From Planctomycetaceae bacterium (GTDB lineage: Bacteria > Planctomycetota > Planctomycetia > Pirellulales > Pirellulaceae): 64,000 bases of DNA. The first letter of the stretch is position 1. Each line of letters opens with the position of its first letter. Below the pieces are notes generated by a model that had not been told where the DNA came from, did no database searches, and was given only the letters and a program-made list of their open reading frames with translations. Made by a program: the position numbers and the translations under genes. Positions 36,600-46,399 of the stretch are shown here, piece by piece. The stretch covers positions 152,986-216,985 of the forward strand of contig PBNZ01000017.1 of assembly GCA_002723275.1 (NCBI GenBank), read 5' to 3'.

Positions 36600-37358
36600 A
36601 TGCTACGAATGAAAACGCTCGGCTTTGCGTGCTTGTTATTGATTCCTGCCGTCATGACTGCATCAGTATTTGCGCAGAGCAACGAATCACGTTTATTCCA
36701 GACCGAACGCGATGCGATCGCGGAAAGCGTACTCGTCGCCGAAATGCAGCTCACAGAACTCGAAAGTGTTTACGGCAAAAGTCACCCCAAGGTGAAAGCA
36801 ATCGAAGGCGCTTTGGCCTATCTGCGAGAGAAGCAGCGCAAACTTGCCGAGGCCGATTACGATGCCTGGGCGAATCAGCGTTTGACCCCAATGCTTGACG
36901 AGATTACCGAGGAGTTTGGGAAGTTACAGCTGAATGATTCTCAGCAAGAGGGAGTGGACCTCGCATTTCAGCAACTCGAGATGATCATGCAACAGGTTTA
37001 TGAACGGGAAACGGAACAGGCTCGAGCGAGCCTTGAGCAGATCCGTGAAAACGCTCGTTTGAAAAACTTGCAAATGGAACGGGATCGACTGGAGACAATC
37101 TCTCTAGCGACGAACATCCCGGCAGAGGTCACTGCGGCGGCCAAACAAGCAGCGGAGCAACAGCGACGTGCAGAACTAGAACTCCAAAAGGCACGCACCT
37201 TACGAGCTCAAGCATTAGCGGCAAGCGAATCGGAACTCGCAACTCGCGTCAGTCACGTTGAGACGGAGCTTATTGAGATCAAAACATTGCTGCAGCAATT
37301 GGTCGATCAGACTCAAGCTGAGTCAAGCGACGCGGTCGACCAAAGCAACGAGTCCTGA
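36600..37358 (+). CDS. Exported coiled-coil protein, unknown function
   Basis: A 252-residue periplasmic protein. The signal peptide runs to about residue 26 (LLLIPAVMTASVFAQ). Almost all of the mature part is charged helix rich in Glu, Gln, Arg and Leu: AEMQLTELESVYGKSHPKVK near 48, then a long stretch near 90-240 with heptad character (RETEQARASLEQIRENARL, TELIEIKTLLQQLVDQ). The ESVYGKSHPKVKAIE piece resembles the coiled coils of Wzz/exopolysaccharide chain-length proteins, but no membrane helices or kinase domain are present. GGAGAGGAG stands 7 nt before the ATG. The function is unknown; it may be a scaffold in the periplasm. Confidence 0.75.
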   Translation: MLRMKTLGFACLLLIPAVMTASVFAQSNESRLFQTERDAIAESVLVAEMQLTELESVYGKSHPKVKAIEGALAYLREKQRKLAEADYDAWANQRLTPMLDEITEEFGKLQLNDSQQEGVDLAFQQLEMIMQQVYERETEQARASLEQIRENARLKNLQMERDRLETISLATNIPAEVTAAAKQAAEQQRRAELELQKARTLRAQALAASESELATRVSHVETELIEIKTLLQQLVDQTQAESSDAVDQSNES

Positions 37359-37526
37359 CCGATCCTTCGCGGAATCGATTTTTTCGACCAACACCGAAAG
37401 ACTGCTTGTCACAGAAACAAGCCTGATTTCCGGGAGGACCAACGGACATCGGTCTTCCCTCCGGGGCCGAACGTCGATAAAAAAGCACGCATCTAATCCA
37501 CGTTTCTTTCCAGGGTTGGCCTCGAC

Positions 37527-38426
37527 ATGTCTAAACCGAGCCTCACCGATTATGCATTATTAATAGGTGTTGGCATCAGTTGGGGTTCTCAGTTCTTCTT
37601 TAACCAGCTCGCCATTAAGACACTGCCACCATTGCTGGTGGCATCAGGACGGGTCACGATTGGCTGCATTTTCTTGACTCTGCTGCTTCGTTTTTTGCCC
37701 AAAACCGATTTAAACAGAGAATCGACGTCGCACCCTTGGGGAGCCTATGCGTTGATTGGCATTGTCGAGGCGATTCTGCCCTGCTTCTTGATTCCCTGGG
37801 GACAACAATACGTCAACGCGAGCATTGCGGCGATCTTGTTGGCGATGGTGCCGATCTTCACGTTAATTCTCGCCCCCATCTTTATTGCCGGTGAAGCGTG
37901 GAGTCGCCACGCAACACTGGCCGTCTTGCTCGGTTTTTTAGGGATCGTCGTGCTGGTCGATCTGTGGTCGCAAGAACGAGTGGCAATCCATTACTGGGGC
38001 GAAGCAGCGATCCTCGGCGGCGCGTTGAGTTTCAGTGTAAGTATGATAATGATGAAGCGTCTACCCGACGTCGCACCGGTGGAATCAATCCGAAATATTT
38101 TTTTCACGGCTTCGATTCCTCTTTTGACGCTAGCCATCCTCTGGGAGCATCCTTGGAAACTTAGCCCAAGCTCAGAGAGTCTATTGGCGATGATTACCTT
38201 GGGCATTTTGTGTGGCGGCATCGCCTACGTCATGTTTATCCGGCTTCTGAAACGCACGGGGCCAACTTTCACATCGCTCTGCAATTATCTTGTAACGTTA
38301 TCGGGAGTTTTCCTGGGGGTGTTGGTTCTGGAAGATCACCTTGGAATCCATGATATCTTCGCTCTGATTTTGATTTTGGCAGGGCTTGCCGTCTACCAAC
38401 GACGTCGAGCGAAGCTTGTCATTTAG
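37527..38426 (+). CDS. EamA-family (DMT) transporter
   Basis: A 299-residue inner-membrane permease of the drug/metabolite transporter superfamily with two EamA repeats, about five helices each. The first repeat starts LLIGVGISWGSQFFFNQLA and contains the ILPCFLIPWGQQYVNASIAAIL block near residue 80, typical of EamA domains. The second starts near residue 155 (WGEAAILGGALSFSVSMIM) and ends LALILILAGLAVYQRRR. Substrates of this family are amino acids, nucleotides or other metabolites, and cannot be told from sequence. It follows the coiled-coil gene by 168 bp and appears to be a separate unit. Confidence 0.9.
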   Translation: MSKPSLTDYALLIGVGISWGSQFFFNQLAIKTLPPLLVASGRVTIGCIFLTLLLRFLPKTDLNRESTSHPWGAYALIGIVEAILPCFLIPWGQQYVNASIAAILLAMVPIFTLILAPIFIAGEAWSRHATLAVLLGFLGIVVLVDLWSQERVAIHYWGEAAILGGALSFSVSMIMMKRLPDVAPVESIRNIFFTASIPLLTLAILWEHPWKLSPSSESLLAMITLGILCGGIAYVMFIRLLKRTGPTFTSLCNYLVTLSGVFLGVLVLEDHLGIHDIFALILILAGLAVYQRRRAKLVI

Positions 38427-38586
38427 CAACTGATTTTCAGCCATGCATTCTTCGTTGACATAAGATTTCCCCTTTCTGACTGTGATCCATGAGATCACCA
38501 GGCGAAACAGATCGACTTAGGTGACGGGCGTCGACTTTCCTCGTATAATCAGCGATCTGACAACGATGGAAAACGAGGATACACCG

Positions 38587-39870
38587 ATGCGTCGTCTTGC
38601 TCTTTTTTGTCTGACTCTTGGATTATTTTTTCCAACGCCGGGAGCTGCTGAGAATTGGCCGGCATGGCGAGGTCCGCGCGGGGACGGCTCGAGCGCAGAG
38701 ACCAATCTTCCAACCGAGTGGGATGGCCCGAGTCGCAAGAATATAAAGTGGCGAGTCGACATCCCTGGCAAGGGGCATGCCTCACCCATTGTCTGGAATG
38801 ACCGCATCTTTCTGGTGTCATGTCTACCAGAAACGCTCGAGCGTGTTCTCATTTGCCTTGATCGAGACAGCGGCAAACAGCTTTGGCAAAAGACCGTCTT
38901 CGTCGCTCCTCTGGAGTCGATTCATGCATTAAACAGCCGTGCGTCCGCGACCCCGGTAACAGACGGAAAATCGATCTTTGTCACCTTCCAAGAGGTGGGT
39001 GACAAGCAGATACCGGCGCCGAATGTCGGCAGCGATCGCCTGATCACTGCGGGAGAAATGGTGGTCGCATCTTTTGATTTCGACGGGAATCTCAATTGGC
39101 TGACGAAGCCTGGCGAATTCATCAGCGCTCACGGATTTTCAAATTGCCCCGTGCTCTTCGAAGACATGGTCATCGTCAACGGCGATCATGATGGGAACTC
39201 CTACGTCGTAGCTCTCGACAAGATTACCGGAAAACAGGTTTGGCGAGAGGCCCGCGATAACGGGATCCGAAGTTACGTCACTCCCTTGATTCGAAAAATC
39301 GACGGAAAATACCAGATGGTCTTTTCCGGAAGCGAGCACATTATCAGTTTAGATCCTCACAACGGATCTCGGCATTGGAAGATTGAAGGACCGACCGAAC
39401 AATTCGTCGCTTCCATGGTCTATCACAACGGTCTCTTCTTTATGAATTGTGGCTATCCCGATCACTATGTGATGGGAATTCGCCCCGACGGTAAAGGTGA
39501 CGTAACAGAAACTCACGTCGCGTGGGAGTCTCGGTCAGCTCGGTCGTATGTGCCGTCACCTGTGGCGCTTGATCAATATCTTTTGGTGAGTGACGATCGC
39601 GGCACGGCGAACTGCTTTGACACTCAAACCGGAACCCGCCACTGGATTGCTCGACTCGGTCGTGGCTTTAGCGCTTCCTTGGTACACGCGAATGGGCTCG
39701 TCTATTTCACGGACGACGACGGACTGACAACGATTGTACGGCCTGACAAGGAGCTTCAAGTCGTTGCCAAAAACGAGCTATCGGAACCGGTTTCGGCTTC
39801 ACCCGCTCTATCGGACGGACAGATTTTCCTACGTACAGAGACCGGATTGTATTGCATCGAGCAGCAGTAA
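38587..39870 (+). CDS. Exported PQQ-like beta-propeller protein
   Basis: A 427-residue secreted protein of the PQQ-binding-like beta-propeller group that is abundant in planctomycetes. A signal peptide (ALFCLTLGLFFPTPGAA) is followed by NWPAWRGPRGDGSSAETNLPTEW, the standard opening of the family. Repeated blades follow with the pattern (V/I)xALDxxTGKxxWRxx: ICLDRDSGKQLWQ, VALDKITGKQVWRE, ISLDPHNGSRHWK and NCFDTQTGTRHWIARLG. No separate catalytic domain is present, so it may be a dehydrogenase-like or assembly (BamB-like) protein; I cannot decide. The ATG at 38587, preceded by AGGA, fits the signal peptide better than the open frame start at 38521. Confidence 0.88.
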   Translation: MRRLALFCLTLGLFFPTPGAAENWPAWRGPRGDGSSAETNLPTEWDGPSRKNIKWRVDIPGKGHASPIVWNDRIFLVSCLPETLERVLICLDRDSGKQLWQKTVFVAPLESIHALNSRASATPVTDGKSIFVTFQEVGDKQIPAPNVGSDRLITAGEMVVASFDFDGNLNWLTKPGEFISAHGFSNCPVLFEDMVIVNGDHDGNSYVVALDKITGKQVWREARDNGIRSYVTPLIRKIDGKYQMVFSGSEHIISLDPHNGSRHWKIEGPTEQFVASMVYHNGLFFMNCGYPDHYVMGIRPDGKGDVTETHVAWESRSARSYVPSPVALDQYLLVSDDRGTANCFDTQTGTRHWIARLGRGFSASLVHANGLVYFTDDDGLTTIVRPDKELQVVAKNELSEPVSASPALSDGQIFLRTETGLYCIEQQ

Positions 39871-39898
39871 TCTGAGAACGGCAGCCATTTCGTAACAC

Positions 39899-40897
39899 TT
39901 AATCGTCTTCGGCAGGCCCGACATCAACGATCCACTTGCCGGCAGAATCAGCTGCGGCTCTGGCCATCGCGGGGGTATTGAACGACATCACAATCTTGCC
40001 CTCCGCAGACACGCCTATCAGACCGCCTCGCACCGGAGGCGTTTCCTGGCCCAAAACAGTCTTGATGGCATCTTCGAGACTCTGCTTCTGATACTTCATA
40101 CGAGCGGAAACATCAAAGGCAACCGCACTGCGTATGAAATCCTCGCCAATCCCCGTGGCCGAGACGGCGCACGTCTGATTGTCGGCATACGTACCGGCCC
40201 CGATGATCGGAGAATCACCAACTCGACCAAACTTCTTATTGACGAGTCCACCGGTTGAAGTCCCGGCGGCTAGATTGCCATGACGATCAAGTGCCACACA
40301 TCCAACCGTCCCGATGAGGTCAACGTTTCTCGAGCGAGCGGAGCTACGTGCTTTCAACAATCGCTGGCGTTGGTATTCCGTAGAAAAATAGTCATTGGTA
40401 ACAAGTTCGATTCGCGGATCCTGCGACGAATCCGCGGCGAATCTGTCGGCACCGTCGGTGACAAGTAGAATATGTCGAGTGTCATTCATGACTCGACGCG
40501 CGAGGGAGATTGGATTCTTGACAGTTTTGACTCCCCCCACAGCACCGCACTTTTTCGATTGGCCATCCATAATGGATGCATCCAACTCGTGATTACCGTC
40601 CGCATTAAAGACCGCTCCTTTGCCGGCATTGAATCTTGGAGAATCTTCAAGGAGACGGATTACTTCTTCGACAGCGTCGAGGCTACTCCCATTCTTGCGG
40701 AGAACCTCAACTCCTCGCTGAAGTGCTTGAGCAAGCAATCGCTCACGTGCCGTTTTCCACTCAACCGCGCGTGGTGCTGATCCCGCGCCCCCATGAATCG
40801 CAACGGCGTATTCAATCTCGTCGGTGCCAGGCTCTAGCTGCGCATCACACGGTTTGACTGCACAAAACAATACAACAAGCAAGATACGTATAGACAT
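39899..40897 (-). CDS. Isoaspartyl peptidase / L-asparaginase (Ntn hydrolase), exported
   Basis: A 332-residue precursor of the plant-type asparaginase family. A signal peptide ([16 protein letters not shown]) precedes the family opening [14 protein letters not shown] near residue 30. The segment [27 protein letters not shown] is near 85-110. The autocleavage site is [22 protein letters not shown] near 195, where the Thr after Gly becomes the N-terminal nucleophile of the beta chain. [16 protein letters not shown] follows as in active enzymes. The products would be aspartate from beta-aspartyl dipeptides or asparagine. It is the last of three co-directional minus-strand genes, with 43 bp to the LarA-like gene. 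The periplasmic location is inferred from the signal. Confidence 0.92.
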   Translation of the reverse strand: MSIRILLVVLFCAVKPCDAQLEPGTDEIEYAVAIHGGAGSAPRAVEWKTARERLLAQALQRGVEVLRKNGSSLDAVEEVIRLLEDSPRFNAGKGAVFNADGNHELDASIMDGQSKKCGAVGGVKTVKNPISLARRVMNDTRHILLVTDGADRFAADSSQDPRIELVTNDYFSTEYQRQRLLKARSSARSRNVDLIGTVGCVALDRHGNLAAGTSTGGLVNKKFGRVGDSPIIGAGTYADNQTCAVSATGIGEDFIRSAVAFDVSARMKYQKQSLEDAIKTVLGQETPPVRGGLIGVSAEGKIVMSFNTPAMARAAADSAGKWIVDVGPAEDD

Positions 40898-40940
40898 TGC
40901 CCATCTCCGCTTGCGGCGTCAGTCGTGCAAGGCATATTCA

Positions 40941-42218
40941 TCAGCCCGCATCAACCAAGGCGCCCTTGTCATTGAATTTCATCTCGGTGAGTTCGCCCAC
41001 AACTTCAACTCCATCCCGTTGTTCGGCTTCCTGCAAGAGAGCACGTGAACAAAGCATTTCCTCCAGATGGAGTGTATTTTTGATTCGCACAACCCGAGCA
41101 TCGGGCCCCGACACGAGACCGATCGTATCGAGTGCAGCTCGAATCGTCTGTTCATCCGTCGCAAAACAAATCGGGATATTTCCAACGGCCGTTCGTCCAG
41201 ACGTGACACAATTCACCGAAGTCTTCACGTAATCCATTTCGTCGACGACGTTTTGGGTTGTAAAATCAGCAACACCAATCCCGGTAGCATTGCCGTGTGT
41301 TGCCTCAGTCAAACTGCGAACAAGAATCTTTTTGATTCGAGGCTTCTCAATATCCGTCGCTGAATTCTCATTCCGTTTTCGCCCCACGACGTTCGTATCC
41401 ATCCCCGTCCCGCTAATATTCTTCCCGATTTCGTCGACGATCAACAGATCGATATCATCGAAGGGCAAGCGAGCCATCCATTGATCTGCAAGCTTCAAGA
41501 GTTCAGGTTCCCGTGTTGCAATCTTTTCGGGTTCGACCGCCTCAATGACCGCGGTCTGCTCATATCCGTTTTCGACGATGGCGAGTCCGGCAGCGATACG
41601 ACAATGTTTGACAACATCGGCAGAGACGCTTCTGACGATCTGATCAAAACTGTGATCCTGAAAAGCCTTATGATAAATCGAAGCCCCTCGCTGCTTCCCG
41701 AGTCCGATGAGCATCATCTTCATCAAGCCGCTCTGAATCTCACCACGAAAATCCGTGTGGAGTTTGATGCGGCCACACACGATCACGTGATCGGCTTCAA
41801 ACGCCTCTCGATCAAAGTGCACCTCAAAACCTTCCGCTGCTTCCGTCACCACAACGGTATCCATACTGCTCCGAATGGGGCAACCGCATGTTGCTTCTGT
41901 GACTCCTAGGGATTTGAGAACTTCGATCTGACCCTCTGCGGTCGCGCCACCGTGGCTGCCCATCGCCGGGACAATGAACGGTTCAGCCTTCAACCCACGC
42001 ACAAAGTCGACGATCGCCTTTGTGATCGCAGGGATATTCGCGATCCCACGACTTCCAACCGTTATCGCAACGGATTGTCCCGGGTTAATTTTTTTCTCAA
42101 GGTTAAGTGATCCCAGTTGACGGTGAACCTCGCCGGCCAGATCGTCAACAGCAGGCCCTTGAAACGTTTGCCTTAGTTGAAATAGTTGCGGAAAATTATT
42201 GGCATCGGCATCAGACAC
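40941..42218 (-). CDS. LarA-like (lactate racemase domain, DUF2088) protein
   Basis: A 425-residue cytosolic protein whose N-terminal half matches the LarA domain: VAITVGSRGIANIPAITKAIVD near residue 50, PFIVPAMGSHGGATAEGQ near 80, and KLHTDFRGEIQSGLMKMM near 150. LarA racemases use a nickel-pincer nucleotide cofactor to invert 2-hydroxy acids, and many relatives act on other hydroxy acids. The C-terminal half (DDIDLLIVDEIGKNISGTGMD near 255) differs from lactate racemase, so another substrate is likely. No larB/C/E cofactor genes are nearby. It starts 28 bp after the isomerase gene and precedes the asparaginase gene, suggesting a small catabolic operon for hydroxy acids. Confidence 0.82.
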   Translation of the reverse strand: MSDADANNFPQLFQLRQTFQGPAVDDLAGEVHRQLGSLNLEKKINPGQSVAITVGSRGIANIPAITKAIVDFVRGLKAEPFIVPAMGSHGGATAEGQIEVLKSLGVTEATCGCPIRSSMDTVVVTEAAEGFEVHFDREAFEADHVIVCGRIKLHTDFRGEIQSGLMKMMLIGLGKQRGASIYHKAFQDHSFDQIVRSVSADVVKHCRIAAGLAIVENGYEQTAVIEAVEPEKIATREPELLKLADQWMARLPFDDIDLLIVDEIGKNISGTGMDTNVVGRKRNENSATDIEKPRIKKILVRSLTEATHGNATGIGVADFTTQNVVDEMDYVKTSVNCVTSGRTAVGNIPICFATDEQTIRAALDTIGLVSGPDARVVRIKNTLHLEEMLCSRALLQEAEQRDGVEVVGELTEMKFNDKGALVDAG

Positions 42219-42246
42219 GATTTCTTTTCCTTTGCGGATCTAAGGT

Positions 42247-43020
42247 TTAGGTAGAGATTCCAAAGCATTTCGCCGTCTGCTTCAATCCGATCATCTGATC
42301 GTGCAGTGGCCAATACTCCAACGCCACGAATCCATCGAATCCCGTTTTTTGAATCGCATCAAAAATTCGAGGATAGTGAATCTCACCTTCGGTCAGTTCA
42401 TGTCGACCAGGATTACCCGCCGCATGAAAATGGCCGATCTTGTCAATCTGCTTCGTTATATTGTGAATTAAATGGCCTTCACTGATCTGCTGGTGATAAA
42501 TGTCAAACAGTACTTGAACGTGACTGCTTCCCACCGCTTCAACGATCTCAAAGGCCTCCTCACTGCGAACTAAATAATACCCCGCATGATCAACCATTTC
42601 ATTGAGTGGTTCGATGACGAGCGTCACGTCAGTTGTCTCGAGCATCTCAGCAGCTTGCTTGAGTCCATCGATCAAGGATTGTCGTTGTTCAGCACGAGGA
42701 ATTCCGACACGGTGATCTCCCACCTGCGAGATCAAGGTTTTGCAATTCAGTTGTTGTGCTGCTGCGATCGACGCCTCCAAGCCATCCAAGTAAGCCGTCC
42801 TTTGCTCAGGATCAACAAGACTAATGAAGTGAGTACAAAATGCGGAGATTGAGAGGTTGTGTGCATCACGCAATCTCTGCACTTCATCGAAATCCTTCTC
42901 CCACCAACACCAGAATTCAAAAGCTGAAATGCCACTGGCCGCAACACTCTCGATCGCTTCGGAAATCGGCCGGTTCTCAAAAACGGCATCGACGCAAACA
43001 GACGGTTTCAACTGACTCAA
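42247..43020 (-). CDS. hyi: Hydroxypyruvate isomerase-like TIM-barrel protein
   Basis: A 257-residue sugar-phosphate-isomerase-type TIM barrel (xylose isomerase-like, AP endonuclease 2 superfamily). The conserved acids and histidines are present: AFEFWCWWEKD near 35, FCTHFISLVDP near 65, LVIEPLNEMVDHAGYYL near 135-150, LFDIYHQQISEGHL near 180, GHFHAAGNPGRHEL near 200 and FVALEYWP near 235. These follow the pattern of Hyi, which interconverts hydroxypyruvate and tartronate semialdehyde in glyoxylate use. I chose a TTG start at 43020, because GGGAG lies 8 nt upstream and gives the usual length of about 258 residues, against the ATG at 43083 without a ribosome site. It is the first gene of a three-gene minus-strand set. 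Confidence 0.85.
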   Translation of the reverse strand: MSQLKPSVCVDAVFENRPISEAIESVAASGISAFEFWCWWEKDFDEVQRLRDAHNLSISAFCTHFISLVDPEQRTAYLDGLEASIAAAQQLNCKTLISQVGDHRVGIPRAEQRQSLIDGLKQAAEMLETTDVTLVIEPLNEMVDHAGYYLVRSEEAFEIVEAVGSSHVQVLFDIYHQQISEGHLIHNITKQIDKIGHFHAAGNPGRHELTEGEIHYPRIFDAIQKTGFDGFVALEYWPLHDQMIGLKQTAKCFGIST

Positions 43021-43142
43021 GTGAATGGCTCCCAACTTGATCTTCAAACACACGGGGCGAACCCCCGTAGTGTCTAATATCATTTCGAAAATCTTTGATT
43101 GGAACCAGTCCCTAATCGGCTAATTCGAAACAGCATTCGCCT

Positions 43143-43244
43143 TCACGGGCCGAAGAAGGCTTTCTCAATCATCAAGAAAACGGCGTTGGGGGGATCCTGC
43201 AGCGACCCTTGAGACTTCTTTCCCTGCTTTTGCTGGTCGCTCAT
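43143..43244 (-). CDS. Possible 33-residue peptide
   Basis: A short frame beginning MSDQQKQGKKSQGSLQD and ending MIEKAFFGP has a more protein-like composition than its surroundings. A purine-rich stretch (GGAAAAGAAACC) lies just before the ATG. It sits in a 423-bp gap (43021-43443) between divergent genes in which nothing else is visible. It could be a small real gene or a remnant; support is weak. Confidence 0.25.
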   Translation of the reverse strand: MSDQQKQGKKSQGSLQDPPNAVFLMIEKAFFGP

Positions 43245-43443
43245 GCCGGTTTCTTTTCCATAAACGGCGCCTCCATCCGAGCGAGACACCGGTCTCAGCA
43301 TTATCCAAAGAAAACAACAGCCCATCCTCAGACCTGTTCTGGCGACCAATGGATTGGCGGGCCATCTGCACTTGCTTGCCTCTTAGTCATCACGGATGTT
43401 GAGGAATCGCAGTTCAAATGATTCGGCCAGGAAATAAATTGGC

Positions 43444-44978
43444 ATGCTGGATTGGATAAAGAACTTTCTTGAGGTTGATCGAGGCAACTCGGAACCAACC
43501 CTGAATCCTCAGGTACGGGTTTTGCTATTTGAATCCCTGCGGGATTGCTCAAGGGTCTATCGAGCAGCCTCGTATGTGGTCGCTCACGAATATCCGGAGC
43601 AAATGAATGGGAATGTCGACAGCTTCCTGGAGTACATGGAGGACTTACATCGCGGATTGATCATCAAGCTACTGGTCGATGTTGCTCAAAGCGATCGCTA
43701 CTGGAACGTCGCGGAGTGCGGGGCAGCAGAGATGATTTTGAAATATGCCAAGAAGGTAAAGGTCGATCAACGAAACCTTGAAGAAACTCTTCGCAGCGTC
43801 GCTGAGCGTGCTTCAAAGCTAAAGTGGCAATCACTTCTAAAGCCGTTCATCGAGATGCCGCCCCTTCGTAAAAAGCTCAGTGAGGTTATCGGCATTGCGT
43901 TACGGATTGCCAATCTTATTACAAAAGCTGACGGGGAAGTTCAAACGCCCAAGGCCACCACGATTCGTCGCCTTCAGGCCGAGTTTCAACAACTTGCCAA
44001 GCAACGTAATCCTCGACAAAAAGAACCTGGTAGACAGACACCTGCCCCCACCGGTCGTGACACGACCTCGGGTAACCAGAAGATAGGAACTCACGACGCA
44101 GACTTGGAATTGGCAGAAGCCGCGCCTAAGGAAGAGCTCATCCCTGAGGAGCGTAAACAACGACTCGACGAAGCGATGAAAGCACTGGGTAAACTTGTCG
44201 TTCTCGCGCTGGTCAAGGAAGACATCCGGGAGCTAATCAATTTCCTGAAGATTGAGTCGGCTCGCGAATCACGCAACCTTGCAACACCGCAAGTAAGCCT
44301 CCACACCGTATTCGAGGGAAATCCGAGAACGGGAAAACGACGGTGGCTCGAATTCTGGCCGATATTCTTTGTGGCTTGAACATTATCGATGGTGGCCAAA
44401 CAATCGAAACAGACCGATCGGATCGGGTCGCCCCATACGCAGGGCAAATCGGCCCTCAGACGAACGAGTGTATTGACGAGGCGATTGACGGAATCTTGTT
44501 TATCGATAAGGCCCACAGCATGATCGCCGAGTCAGGAGACGACGCTTATGGACTCGACGCAATTCAAACTCTTCTAAAACGAATGGGGGATGACCGAGAT
44601 CGATTCGTCGTCATTCTCGCCGGGTACCCAGAGCTGATGGAACGAATGCTCAAATTAAACCCTGGGTTGTCATCGCGTTTCCAACGCACATTTCACTTCC
44701 CTGATTATGCGGCGAAGAAAATGCTTAAGATCTTCTACCTCATGTGCACGAAGAATCATCACCGCATTCCCGAGAGAACTCAACGAAAACCATTTGGGGA
44801 TTTCAAAAAATCTATCCAAGAAAAAGACGAGCACTTTGGTAATGGACGACTTGTACGAAACGTCTTCCAAGATTCGATTCGACGCATGGCTTCGAGAATC
44901 GTAGACGTTGCCCCGCTGACGTCCGATATTCTGACAACGATCGAACCGGAAGACATTCACGTCAAGACATCGTCCTAG
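43444..44978 (+). pseudogene. CbbX/SpoVK-type AAA+ ATPase, disrupted in Walker A
   Basis: Two overlapping frames together encode one protein. Frame one (43444-44379) has an N-terminal helical domain (about 250 residues) leading to an AAA+ core and breaks inside the Walker A motif. Frame two (44343-44978) continues as VARILADILCGLNIIDGGQT up to a complete C-terminus (SRFQRTFHFPDYAAKK and the lid domain). An intact copy would read GNPGTGKTTVARILADIL; here one A is missing from the AAAAA run, the middle glycine is Arg (GNPRTGK), and the Walker B glutamate is Lys (LFIDKAHSM instead of LFIDEAYSM). Three separate hits on ATPase residues indicate a dead gene. A -1 frameshift at the GGGAAAA heptamer (44331-44337) would restore the frame but not the lost residues. 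No CRISPR, RuBisCO or sporulation genes are nearby. Confidence 0.85.
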
Positions 44979-45025
44979 CTCTTTAACGCCGCCTCGGTTT
45001 ATCGTTCCCAGCAGAAACGGCTGGA

Positions 45026-46399
45026 TCAGCTGAAGAGTGGCAGAACATCCCCATCACTGACGGGGAAGGGTCGCCCGAGCATATCGTGAATCGTCGCTCG
45101 TGGTGAAATCCCCATCGCCTGGAAGATGGTCGCGTGCACATCTGCAGGATCACAGGCATTCGTAGCGGGAAAAGCACCGTGATTGTCACTGCTGCCGTAA
45201 ACCTGACCGCCTTGAATGCCTCCACCCGCCAAAACGACCGAATAGACATTTGGATAGTGGTCGCGTCCGGCACCTCCATTGATCCGAGGCGTTCGCCCAA
45301 AATCAGTGAGGATTGCGACGAGGGTTTCGTCGAGAGTTCCACGATCGGCTAGATCGTTAAGCAACGCCGAAGCCCCTCGATCAAAGACGGGCAACAGTCG
45401 ATTCCTAAGCCGGTTGAAATTGTCGCCGTGTGTATCCCACATGTCCCCCTGACCACCATTGAGATCGCCGGCGGCACAGCAGACCTGCACAATAGGCACC
45501 CCTGCTTCGGTAAGTCGACGAGCGAGCAACATGCTCTGACCCCCAAGGTGGTTTCCGTACGACTCACGCACACGAGGGTTTTCATTGTCGAGGTTATACG
45601 CATCCTTGATCGCCGAACCGACCAGCATTTCGACGGCAATATTTCGGAAGTGATCAAAGCTCTCAAAATCGTTTTTTCGGCTGACGGGCTGTTCGAGCGA
45701 CTGCAGCAAGCGGCTGCGTTCATCAATGCGTTCGAAGTCAACCTCGTTAAGCTCCAAGACTTCTGAACCGAGTGAACGGGAAACACCACCATAAGGTTCA
45801 CCGGACAGTGTTCGCATCACAATCGGGTCGTAGCGTGCGCCCAACCAACCACCGTACTCACCCGCCTGCAAGGTCCCATTATCGACCATAGGATACGGTA
45901 ATCGAATGGCCCCCGGTACACCGGGTGGCGACTTACGAAACTTGGAAACCATAGCTGCCAAGGAGGGCCAATCGTTCCGCATTGGCGGGATGTTCCCAGC
46001 TCGAGGCGGTTTATGTCCCGTGAGATTCCAATACATGCCACGACCGTGCGCCGAATCGTCGTGATGAATGGATCGAATGACGGCCAACTTTTCGGATTGC
46101 TGTGCCATCAATGGCATATGTTCACCGAAATGGATTCCGGGTGTCGCGGTAGGTATCGTACCGAACTCACCCCGAATCTCACTCGGAGCATTGGGCTTGG
46201 GGTCCCACGTTTCGTGGTGACTCATCCCACCCCAACAATACAGAATGATGCACGACTTCGCGCGCCCCTGCGCCTTTGCACCAGCAACAGCATTTTGCAG
46301 CTGTAGCATCATCGGCAGGGACAAACCACAGCTACCGATCGACGTCGCCAACATTTTTCGGCGAGTTAGTCGCTTCGCGATTTCGGCGGGATTTTTCAT
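45026..46399 (-). CDS. DUF1501 protein, Tat-exported, without a PSCyt1 partner
   Basis: A 457-residue DUF1501 protein. A Tat-type leader (KRLTRRKMLATSIGSCGLSLP) is followed by IILYCWGGMSHHETWDPKPNA near residue 52, where GGMSHHETWD replaces the GGPSHVDTFD of the paired copies. The late blocks are VAILTDFGRTPRINGGAGRDHYP near 375, with the metal-ligand type acid and histidine, and GMLGRPFPV-like ending (MLGRPFPVSDGDVLPLFS). It lies 47 bp from the AAA pseudogene end. No PSCyt1/DUF1549 gene is next to it, unlike the copies at 14023, 58556 and 62287. The function is unknown. Confidence 0.9.
   Translation of the reverse strand: MKNPAEIAKRLTRRKMLATSIGSCGLSLPMMLQLQNAVAGAKAQGRAKSCIILYCWGGMSHHETWDPKPNAPSEIRGEFGTIPTATPGIHFGEHMPLMAQQSEKLAVIRSIHHDDSAHGRGMYWNLTGHKPPRAGNIPPMRNDWPSLAAMVSKFRKSPPGVPGAIRLPYPMVDNGTLQAGEYGGWLGARYDPIVMRTLSGEPYGGVSRSLGSEVLELNEVDFERIDERSRLLQSLEQPVSRKNDFESFDHFRNIAVEMLVGSAIKDAYNLDNENPRVRESYGNHLGGQSMLLARRLTEAGVPIVQVCCAAGDLNGGQGDMWDTHGDNFNRLRNRLLPVFDRGASALLNDLADRGTLDETLVAILTDFGRTPRINGGAGRDHYPNVYSVVLAGGGIQGGQVYGSSDNHGAFPATNACDPADVHATIFQAMGISPRATIHDMLGRPFPVSDGDVLPLFS

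Noticed and set aside
43444-44978. Programmed -1 frameshift as the main explanation for the AAA gene
   Set aside because: Although the slippery heptamer is phased correctly, the Walker A glycine and Walker B glutamate are also lost, which points to decay; the heptamer arises naturally from the GGA AAA codons of GK.
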